Below, in pieces: positions 1 through 5,107 of a DNA stretch of 7,723 nucleotides (positions are counted from its first letter, which is position 1; every line of letters begins with the position of its first letter). Made by a program: the position numbers and the translations under genes. The notes below the pieces were generated by a model that saw nothing but the letters and a program-made list of their open reading frames with translations, made no database searches and was not told the origin of the DNA. The stretch is from contig ONNL01000046.1 of assembly GCA_900319195.1 (NCBI GenBank), positions 1-7,723 on the forward strand, in the 5' to 3' direction. This DNA comes from an uncultured Ruminococcus sp. (GTDB lineage Bacteria; Bacillota; Clostridia; Oscillospirales; Ruminococcaceae).

Positions 1-170
1 GGGGTACACCTCTGCGAAGCAGAAGCACCGACCGAGCCGACAGGCGAGACGATGTCCGTAGGACAGAGGGTACGGGTCGCTGTTAGCAAAGCCCTTTGTC
101 TCAAATACTGCTTCTCTACGCAGCTAAAGCAGCTATTACCCGATAGTGACCTATCGGATAATAGAGGAAG
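1..170. other. Gene-free, inverted-repeat-rich left edge (possible intergenic repeat or structured RNA)
   Basis: No convincing gene lies here. The first ~100 bases are GC-rich and the stretch contains several short inverted repeats: TCTGC/GCAGA (11-15 with 19-23), TGTCC/GGACA (53-57 with 61-65), CTGCTT/AAGCAG (108-113 with 127-132) and, directly next to it, a 14-bp arm pair with one mismatch and a TGAC loop (133-146 with 151-164). A plus-strand frame is open from base 1 through the ATG at 52 to the stop at 256-258, but it has no ribosome binding site, its product resembles no family I recognise, and its 3' end runs antisense into the mazF gene. I read it as chance. The hairpins are visible; calling this a repeat element or RNA is inference. 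Confidence 0.35.
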
Positions 171-173
171 CTT

Positions 174-199
174 AAAAAGGGTTTCCCCCGATAAAACCC
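174..199 (-). terminator. Intrinsic terminator after mazF
   Basis: Read on the minus strand, GGGTTT (199-194) and AAACCC (184-179) form a 6-bp stem around a 9-base loop, followed at once by TTTTT (178-174). It begins 6 bases past the mazF stop codon. The stem is short and half A-T, so it may be only moderately efficient, but position and T-tract orientation fit termination of the leftward transcript. Confidence 0.5.
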
Positions 200-205
200 C
201 ACATA

Positions 206-556
206 TCATATATTCAGACCGAAGCTTATTGAGAGAGCGGTATCGACCTTATTCATAGAGTTAAGGTCGAGCTCGCCCATTTTATCGCGCAGGCGTTTTT
301 TGTCGATAGTACGTATCTGTTCAAGCAGGACGATACTATCCTTTGCGAGACCGCACGAGCTGTCGGCGCGGACTTCGATATGAGTAGGCATATGAGCCTT
401 ATCGTGCTGACTGGTGATAGCCGCGGCGATGACAGTCGGGCTATGCTTGTTTCCAACGTCGTTCTGGACAATAAGTACAGGTCTGACACCGCCCTGCTCG
501 GACCCTACAACGGGGCTGAGGTCGGCGTAATAGATTTCTCCTCGTTTAACAGACAT
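206..556 (-). CDS. mazF: MazF/PemK-family endoribonuclease toxin (EndoA/NdoA type)
   Basis: A 116-residue protein of the MazF/PemK superfamily, sequence-specific mRNA interferases that dimerise and cut single-stranded RNA. The N-terminus (RGEIYYADLSPVVGSEQGG, residues 5-23) and LLEQIRTIDKKRL further on closely match the Bacillus subtilis MazF/EndoA type as I recall it. Arg25 and Thr48 fall where the B. subtilis catalytic pair lies. Length is normal for the family. I chose the ATG at 554-556 because GGGAG sits 9 bases upstream and because family members start at this MSVKRGE-like sequence; an upstream in-frame ATG (632-634) would add 26 unconserved residues and has no good ribosome binding site. 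The gene follows hydF after 142 bases, which hold no antitoxin reading frame, so it appears as a solitary toxin. Cut-site specificity cannot be told from sequence alone. Confidence 0.93.
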   Translation of the reverse strand: MSVKRGEIYYADLSPVVGSEQGGVRPVLIVQNDVGNKHSPTVIAAAITSQHDKAHMPTHIEVRADSSCGLAKDSIVLLEQIRTIDKKRLRDKMGELDLNSMNKVDTALSISFGLNI

Positions 557-637
557 AATTTTGTTCTCCCGTAAAATAGAATTGATGTCGCTGAATTTAT
601 TATTGCCTGTTGTGCAGACTTTATACAGCCTCATTCC

Positions 638-643
638 ATTATA
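638..643 (-). promoter_or_regulatory. Possible -10 element for mazF
   Basis: The minus strand reads TATAAT exactly at 643-638 in the hydF-mazF gap, but the sequence 17 bases further upstream (TCCCCA) is a poor -35. If used, transcription would start near 631, giving a leader of about 75 bases and placing the 632-634 ATG outside the message. Alternatively mazF is read through from hydF, since no clear terminator lies between them. Confidence 0.3.
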
Positions 644-698
644 TGCGCAGGAGATTATTTTGGGGACTGTACCTTATTTGTCGGAAGCGGAGGGGGTG

Positions 699-1898
699 TC
701 AGTCTATGAGCTTTTGCAGGTCGGGGAATATCTCAAGCGAGCGTCTGAGTATGCCGTTCATGCAGGCGAGAACTATGCCGTAATTCGTGAACGGAACATC
801 AGCGTCCTCGGCGGACTTGCGCCTGTATACCATTTCGCGCTCGTTGAGCATACATCCGCCGCAGTGTATGACCATGCTGTATTTTGAAAGCTCCTCGGGG
901 AAATCGCGTCCCGAAGAGAGCGCGATATTCAGTTCCTTGCCCGTGTACTTTTTCAGCAGGGCGGGTATCTTTACGCTGCCTATATCTCCGCACTGGCGAT
1001 GGTGAGTACAGCCCTCGGATATGAGCACGGTATCGCCGTCGCGGAGCTTTTTGAGTGCCGAAGCTCCCTTAACGGCTGTTTCGAGGAATCCCTTGTAGCG
1101 AGCCAAGAGTATCGAAAATGAGGTGAGGGGGATATCGTCGGGGACTATTTTGCTGACATACGCAAATGCCTGACTGTCGGTCACGACCATGCGCGGCTTT
1201 GTGCCTATGCGGTCAAGGGTCTCGGCAAGCTGGAATTCCTTGGTCACGACTGCCATTGCATCGGCGTCGAGAATATCGCGGACAGTTTGCTGCTGAGGGA
1301 GAATAAGGCGACCCTTGGGAGCTGACGCATCAACGGGAGTAACGAGCACGATGAAGTCGTTGGGGGAGATGAGGTCGGAGATGATGTGACGCTCCTCGGA
1401 ATCGGTCTTGGAGATGTGTGCTATCATTTCCTTGAGTTCCCATATCTTGTCACCCGTGCGAGCACTCACGAGTATCTCATTCGGCTTGCATTCGCGGTCG
1501 GGGACGAGGTCGGACTTGTTGTAGGCGATGATGTAGGGTATCTGCTTCTGAGCGAAGAGTGAGAGAAGCTCGTTGTCGGCTTCGGTCAGACCCACGGTGG
1601 AATCGACTATGAGGACAGCTATGTCTGTACGGTTGAGGATCTGACGGGTCTTTTTGACGCGGAGCTCACCGAGGGAGCCGATGTCGTCGAAGCCGGGGGT
1701 GTCGATTATGAGGACAGGACCTATGGGAAGGAGCTCCATGGCTTTGGTGACGGGGTCTGTTGTTGTGCCTTTGATGTCAGAGACTACGGAAAGGTCCTGA
1801 GCGGTAACGGCATTGACGATGCTGGACTTGCCTGCATTTCGCATACCGAAAAATCCGATGTGAAGCCTTTCACCTGAGGGCGTATCGTTTAATGACAT
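699..1898 (-). CDS. hydF: [FeFe] hydrogenase H-cluster maturation GTPase HydF
   Basis: A 399-residue cytoplasmic protein with the HydF architecture. The N-terminal GTPase domain shows P-loop GMRNAGKS (18-25), a GTTTDP switch I segment (44-49), DTPG (66-69), NKSD (127-130) and VSARTG (144-149). A middle dimerisation region follows (roughly 170-265). The C-terminal iron-sulfur domain has CTH (297-299) and HCGGC (345-349), the CxH...HCxxC signature that separates HydF from Era/TrmE-like GTPases. HydF is the scaffold on which the diiron subcluster, made with the radical-SAM enzymes HydE and HydG, is assembled and passed to apo-hydrogenase HydA. None of those genes is in the window. The start at 1896-1898 has AAAGGA 8 bases upstream. 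The gene lies downstream of the dehydrogenase but behind a strong terminator, so it probably has its own promoter, which I could not place with confidence. All key residues are present. Confidence 0.96.
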   Translation of the reverse strand: MSLNDTPSGERLHIGFFGMRNAGKSSIVNAVTAQDLSVVSDIKGTTTDPVTKAMELLPIGPVLIIDTPGFDDIGSLGELRVKKTRQILNRTDIAVLIVDSTVGLTEADNELLSLFAQKQIPYIIAYNKSDLVPDRECKPNEILVSARTGDKIWELKEMIAHISKTDSEERHIISDLISPNDFIVLVTPVDASAPKGRLILPQQQTVRDILDADAMAVVTKEFQLAETLDRIGTKPRMVVTDSQAFAYVSKIVPDDIPLTSFSILLARYKGFLETAVKGASALKKLRDGDTVLISEGCTHHRQCGDIGSVKIPALLKKYTGKELNIALSSGRDFPEELSKYSMVIHCGGCMLNEREMVYRRKSAEDADVPFTNYGIVLACMNGILRRSLEIFPDLQKLID

Positions 1899-1969
1899 AG
1901 TGATATTCCTTTCGTATGTTGTAGGAAAGTTTTTTAAAAGACTGAAATGATCTTGCTTCCTGTAATATC

Positions 1970-2008
1970 AAAAAGAGCGAAAAAGCCCATATAATGAGCC
2001 TCTTCGCT
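1970..2008 (-). terminator. Strong intrinsic terminator after the lactate/malate dehydrogenase gene
   Basis: On the minus strand, AGCGAAGAGGCTC (2008-1996) pairs along all 13 positions, three of them G-T wobbles, with GGGCTTTTTCGCT (1988-1976) around a 7-base loop. A C and then TTTTT (1974-1970) follow. It starts 32 bases past the dehydrogenase stop and separates that gene from hydF. Confidence 0.85.
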
Positions 2009-2040
2009 TCATCTTTTCAAAAACTGCAAAAACCGCTTCC

Positions 2041-2988
2041 TCAGAACTCGATCTGCGAAATAACAGCCTTCAAAGCATCAGCACTCGCCTGAAGCTTCTT
2101 CTTCTCCTCATCAGTCAGCGTGGGAGTCAGCACCTTCTCAATACCGCTTCCGCCAATAATACATGGGAGACTAAGACATACATCATTGATCCCGTAGCTT
2201 CCGTTTATCATTGTAGAAACAGCAATAACGTCCTTGGAATCGCGGAGAACAGTATCACATATCCTGTTTATCGAAAGAGCGATAGCATAGAATGTAGCAC
2301 CCTTCCTCTTGATCACCTCACTGCCTGCCTTGCGGACAGCTTCCTCGACAGCTTCCTTATCAATATTCTTGTGCTCCTCTTCCTTGCAGTATTCCTCCAT
2401 GTCGATACCTGCAATATTGGTTATAGACCACGGTATCATTGATGTGTCGCCGTGCTCACCGAAAACATATGCGTGAATGCTCTTCGGACTGAGGTCGAAG
2501 TGGTCAGCGATAGTCGAGCGGAGACGTGAAGTGTCAAGAGCTGTACCCGAACCTATTACCTGCTCGGGTCTGAGGTCCGTGCACTTGAGGATAGTATATG
2601 TAAGAATGTCAACAGGGTTGCTTACTACTATATAGATAGCGTTCGGAGCAGCCTTAGCTACCTGCGGCATAACTTCCTTGATTATATTTACATTAGCTTT
2701 AGCAAGGTCAAGTCTTGTCTGACCGGGCTTTCTTGCAAGACCGAGAGTTACTACAACGATGTCGGAACCTGCAGCGTCCTCATAGGAGCCGTCATAGACC
2801 TCAACATTATGACCGAATGAAACACCCTGACGGATATCCATAGCCTCGCCCTTAGCCTTAGCCTTGTTTATGTCAACGAGAACGATATCTGAACAGGTGC
2901 CTGATACAGCGAATGTATATGCAGCTGTTGCGCCGACATTGCCTGCGCCGAGAACAGTGATTTTTCTGCCGATCTTATTTTCTTCCAT
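2041..2988 (-). CDS. NAD-dependent L-lactate/malate dehydrogenase family enzyme (LDH-like; specificity residue favours malate)
   Basis: A 315-residue cytoplasmic 2-hydroxyacid dehydrogenase of full family length. The Rossmann motif GAGNVGA is at 14-20, with the NAD-ribose-binding Asp at 39. Active-site residues are all present: Arg92 (family Arg109, in the mobile loop), Asn124, Asp152 and Arg155 (family 168 and 171) and catalytic His179 in GEHGD (family 195). The mobile loop reads LARKPGQTRLDL. Aligned with Bacillus LDH (ANQKPGETRLDL), Gln102 is replaced by Arg86. Arg here is the hallmark of malate dehydrogenases, while the rest, including GEHGDTSMIPWS, looks LDH-like. Similar proteins are often annotated as L-lactate dehydrogenase; I recall a clostridial malate dehydrogenase with the same loop. 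I therefore leave the symbol open. CCTCC at 2999-3003 gives a GGAGG ribosome binding site 10 bases before the start. The gene is monocistronic, with its own promoter and terminator. Confidence 0.93.
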   Translation of the reverse strand: MEENKIGRKITVLGAGNVGATAAYTFAVSGTCSDIVLVDINKAKAKGEAMDIRQGVSFGHNVEVYDGSYEDAAGSDIVVVTLGLARKPGQTRLDLAKANVNIIKEVMPQVAKAAPNAIYIVVSNPVDILTYTILKCTDLRPEQVIGSGTALDTSRLRSTIADHFDLSPKSIHAYVFGEHGDTSMIPWSITNIAGIDMEEYCKEEEHKNIDKEAVEEAVRKAGSEVIKRKGATFYAIALSINRICDTVLRDSKDVIAVSTMINGSYGINDVCLSLPCIIGGSGIEKVLTPTLTDEEKKKLQASADALKAVISQIEF

Positions 2989-3021
2989 AGTTATGGTTCC
3001 TCCATATTTCAGTATACTTAT

Positions 3022-3049
3022 ATTATATCATAAAACCTGAAAATATCAA
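3022..3049 (-). promoter_or_regulatory. Promoter of the lactate/malate dehydrogenase gene
   Basis: On the minus strand, TTGATA (3049-3044) and TATAAT (3027-3022) are 16 bases apart, and TG one base before the -10 makes it an extended -10. Transcription would start near 3015, leaving about 27 bases before the start codon with the GGAGG site inside. The elements match the vegetative sigma factor consensus in all but one position. Confidence 0.8.
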
Positions 3050-3106
3050 GCAAAAAAGCACAACTGACAAAAAAATCGGAATTTCATACAAATCCGCAGT
3101 GCAAAT

Positions 3107-3124
3107 TCGTGAAATCTTTAACAA
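3107..3124. promoter_or_regulatory. Candidate Rex operator (redox-sensing repressor)
   Basis: TCGTGAAATCTTTAACAA matches the Rex pattern TTGTKAANNNNTTMACAA at every defined position but the second. Rex represses fermentation and NADH-oxidising genes, including ldh, in many Firmicutes. The site lies about 58 bases upstream of the dehydrogenase -35, further out than a simple blocking site, which lowers confidence. No rex gene is in the window. Confidence 0.4.
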
Positions 3125-3164
3125 TCTAACGACCTCGATCCCGATTTATAGATTGGATGATATG

Positions 3165-3180
3165 TATTATATGTATAATA
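3165..3180. repeat. 16-bp AT-only-arm palindrome in the divergent spacer
   Basis: TATTATA and TATAATA are exact inverted arms around a central TG. The right arm contains a TATAAT, with TTGGAT 15 bases upstream (3153-3158), so this may also be a weak second rightward promoter. It contains only A and T in its arms, so chance is a real possibility. Confidence 0.3.
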
Positions 3181-3201
3181 TGAATGGACTGTTACTTCAT
3201 C

Positions 3202-3231
3202 TGTGAATAATATGCACTATATCGTGAATAA
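3202..3231. promoter_or_regulatory. Phased ArgR-like half-sites upstream of the main ARG box
   Basis: GTGAATAA occurs at 3203-3210 and again at 3224-3231, exactly 21 bases apart, about two helical turns. The first is followed by a weak right half (ATGCA at 3212-3216). A further TGAAT lies at 3181. With the full box at 3242-3259 these would put several half-sites on one DNA face, as expected for a hexameric ArgR. The repeats are visible; ArgR binding is inferred. Confidence 0.45.
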
Positions 3232-3241
3232 ACCCGAAAAA

Positions 3242-3259
3242 TATGAATATTTATTCAAA
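3242..3259 (+). promoter_or_regulatory. ArgR operator (ARG box) of argG
   Basis: TATGAATATTTATTCAAA fits the ARG-box consensus WNTGAATWWWWATTCANW at all defined positions and is a near-perfect palindrome. It ends 5 bases before the argG -35 element, where bound arginine repressor would block RNA polymerase. This predicts repression of the arginine cluster when arginine is plentiful. Confidence 0.8.
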
Positions 3260-3264
3260 TCCCC

Positions 3265-3292
3265 TTGACAAAGAAAATATATGGTGTATAAT
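3265..3292 (+). promoter_or_regulatory. Main promoter of the arginine cluster
   Basis: Consensus TTGACA (3265-3270) and TATAAT (3287-3292) with a 16-base spacer. Transcription should start near 3299, giving a leader of about 50 bases. That leader holds a small hairpin (3311-3317 with 3321-3327) and then AGGAGG (3335-3340), 8 bases before the argG start. Confidence 0.9.
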
Positions 3293-3348
3293 AGAATTAT
3301 CACTTACAGTAACGCTTTTAAGGCGTTGATTTTCAGGAGGTATTCGTT

Positions 3349-4584
3349 ATGGCAGACAAAAAGGACATTAAAAAGGTCGTACTTGCTTATTCGGGCGGAC
3401 TTGATACTTCTATCATTATCCCGTGGCTCAAGGAAAACTACAATAACTGCGAGGTTATCGCTGTTTCAGGCGACGTAGGACAGGGAACAGAGCTCGACGG
3501 TCTTGAGGAAAAGGCAAAGAAGACAGGCGCTTCAAAGCTCATCGTTGCCGATCTCAAGGAAGAATTCATTCAGGATTATGTATATCCCACCGTTCAGGCA
3601 GGTGCTGTATATGAGAACAGATATCTCCTCGGAACATCATTCGCTCGTCCGATAATCGCAAAGAGGATCGCAGAGATCGCTCTTGAAGAGGGCGCTGACG
3701 CTATCTGCCACGGCTGCACAGGCAAGGGCAACGATCAGGTACGTTTCGAGCTTGCTATCAAGGCATTCGCTCCCGATATGCACATCATCGCTCCTTGGAG
3801 AGAATGGGACCTCAAGTCTCGTGACCAGGAGATAGACTACGCAGAGGCACACAATATCCCGCTCAAGATAAGCAGAGAGACAAACTACTCAAAGGATAAG
3901 AACATCTGGCACCTCTCACACGAGGGTCTTGACCTTGAGGATCCTGCAAACGAGCCTCAGTATGAGAAGCCCGGCTTCCTCGAGCTCGGAGTTTCACCTA
4001 TCGACGCTCCCGACAAGCCTACATATATCACTATTCACTTTGAAAAGGGTATCCCGACAAAGCTCGACGGCAAGGAGCTCAACGGTGTTGAAATGGTTTC
4101 AGCACTCAACAAGCTCGGTGGCGAGAACGGTATCGGTCTTGCTGACCTCGTTGAGAACCGTCTCGTTGGTATGAAGTCGAGAGGCGTTTATGAGACTCCC
4201 GGCGGAACTATCCTCTATCATGCACATGATGTCCTTGAGACAATTTGTCTTGATAAGGAAACTGCACGTATCAAGCAGTATCTCAGCATAAAGTTTGCTG
4301 ACATCGTATATAACGGTCAGTGGTACACACCTCTCCGTGAGGCTATGAGCGCATTCGTAACAGAGACTCAGAAGACTGTTACAGGTGATGTTAAGCTCAA
4401 GCTCTACAAGGGCAACATCATCAACGCAGGCGTAACCTCACCGTATACTCTCTATTCTGAGGAAGTTGCAACCTTCGATGAGGATAACGTTTACGACCAG
4501 AAGGACAGCGCAGGCTTCATCAACCTCTTCGGACTTCCGATAAAGGTTCGCGCAAAGCTCAACCAGAAGAGAAACAACAAGTAA
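3349..4584 (+). CDS. argG: Argininosuccinate synthase
   Basis: ArgG joins citrulline and aspartate, using ATP, to make argininosuccinate, the penultimate step of arginine synthesis in the cytoplasm. The 411-residue length is typical. The N-terminal ATP pyrophosphatase motif AYSGGLDTS is at 13-21, and GTSFARP (95-101) and HGCTGKGNDQVRFE (121-134) are conserved nucleotide and substrate contacts of the family. The C-terminal half is the usual synthetase/multimerisation domain. AGGAGG lies 8 bases before the ATG, an ideal distance. It is the first gene of a plus-strand arginine cluster and directly follows a consensus promoter with an ARG box. The reading frame is intact. A weak terminator-like hairpin follows the gene, so it may be expressed above the genes behind it. 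Confidence 0.98.
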   Translation: MADKKDIKKVVLAYSGGLDTSIIIPWLKENYNNCEVIAVSGDVGQGTELDGLEEKAKKTGASKLIVADLKEEFIQDYVYPTVQAGAVYENRYLLGTSFARPIIAKRIAEIALEEGADAICHGCTGKGNDQVRFELAIKAFAPDMHIIAPWREWDLKSRDQEIDYAEAHNIPLKISRETNYSKDKNIWHLSHEGLDLEDPANEPQYEKPGFLELGVSPIDAPDKPTYITIHFEKGIPTKLDGKELNGVEMVSALNKLGGENGIGLADLVENRLVGMKSRGVYETPGGTILYHAHDVLETICLDKETARIKQYLSIKFADIVYNGQWYTPLREAMSAFVTETQKTVTGDVKLKLYKGNIINAGVTSPYTLYSEEVATFDEDNVYDQKDSAGFINLFGLPIKVRAKLNQKRNNK

Positions 4585-4608
4585 GCAAAGTCAAAATGCA
4601 ATAAATAT

Positions 4609-4635
4609 AACAGGCAGGTCTATCCCCTGCCTGTT
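4609..4635 (+). terminator. Intercistronic hairpin after argG (weak or attenuating terminator)
   Basis: AACAGGCAGG (4609-4618) and CCTGCCTGTT (4626-4635) are perfect 10-bp arms around a 7-base loop. The following GTGATTTTA has only four Ts in a row and an interruption, so full termination is doubtful. It may let some transcripts through to the next genes or protect the 3' end of the argG message. Confidence 0.5.
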
Positions 4636-4668
4636 GTGATTTTATGAAAAAGAAGGGAAGTGTGCGGA

Positions 4669-5088
4669 ATGGTGGACATAAGGGTAATGGTCCCTGAGGA
4701 CTGCGACGGTATCGCTGAGGTATGGAAAAATCACGAGGGTACCAATCCTGTTGACGACAGCAGGGAGGGACTTGAAAAGTATCTGAGGAGAAACCCGACA
4801 ACGAGCTTTGTCGCTGTGGATAACGGGACGATGATCGGTACTATACTTGCAGGTCACGACGGGCGCAGAGGACTCTTTCACCATGTATCCGTGCTTCCTG
4901 AATATCAGAAGCAGGGCGTTGGGAGAATGCTCGTTGAAAATGCCGCAGAGGCTCTGCGGAGGGAGGGCATCAACAAGGTGCTGCTTGTGGTATTCACACA
5001 TAATGACAACGCAAATGCCTTCTGGGAGCATATGGGCTTCACGGTGCGTGAGGACCTCTATTACAGGAACAAGTACATAAACATCTGA
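4669..5088 (+). CDS. GNAT-family N-acetyltransferase (YpeA-like), substrate unknown
   Basis: A 139-residue, single-domain GNAT acetyltransferase, which moves an acetyl group from acetyl-CoA to an amine. The acetyl-CoA binding motif A is clear: VSVLPEYQKQGVGRMLV at 73-89, with the Q-x-x-G-x-G pyrophosphate loop at 80-85. The C-terminal motif B region includes FWEHMGF (118-124). The segment GTILAGHDGRRG (57-68) and the overall layout recall the E. coli YpeA subgroup. I chose the ATG at 4669, with AAGGGA 10 bases upstream; a GTG at 4660 would be nearly on top of that site. The gene sits between argG and argH, 19 bases before argH. That placement suggests an arginine-related amine substrate, possibly glutamate as in short N-acetylglutamate synthases, or protein or antibiotic acetylation unrelated to the pathway. 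The sequence does not decide. Confidence 0.88.
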   Translation: MVDIRVMVPEDCDGIAEVWKNHEGTNPVDDSREGLEKYLRRNPTTSFVAVDNGTMIGTILAGHDGRRGLFHHVSVLPEYQKQGVGRMLVENAAEALRREGINKVLLVVFTHNDNANAFWEHMGFTVREDLYYRNKYINI

Positions 5089-5107
5089 AATAATAAGGAG
5101 AAAATAT

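Noticed and set aside
1..170. tRNA or rRNA fragment
   Set aside because: The hairpins do not form a cloverleaf, no T-loop GGTTCGA-type sequence is present on either strand, and no rRNA signature was recognised.
52..258. Plus-strand 68-codon frame at the left edge
   Set aside because: There is no ribosome binding site or recognisable domain, it reads through hairpins and the mazF terminator, and it overlaps the mazF 3' end antisense.
557..634. Extended N-terminus for MazF from the ATG at 632-634
   Set aside because: The extra 26 residues are unlike the family, and the ATG at 554-556 has a good ribosome binding site and the conserved protein start.
561..887. Plus-strand frame opposite the hydF 3' end and the hydF-mazF gap
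   Set aside because: It is mostly antisense to HydF coding sequence, with no ribosome binding site or recognisable product.
3155..3186. CRISPR-like or tandem repeat in the AT-rich spacer
   Set aside because: The similar ATATG-type words are short, irregular and few, and there is no repeat-spacer periodicity.
4660..4668. GTG start at 4660 for the acetyltransferase
   Set aside because: The purine-rich ribosome binding site lies directly against it; the ATG at 4669 has proper spacing and a family-like N-terminus.
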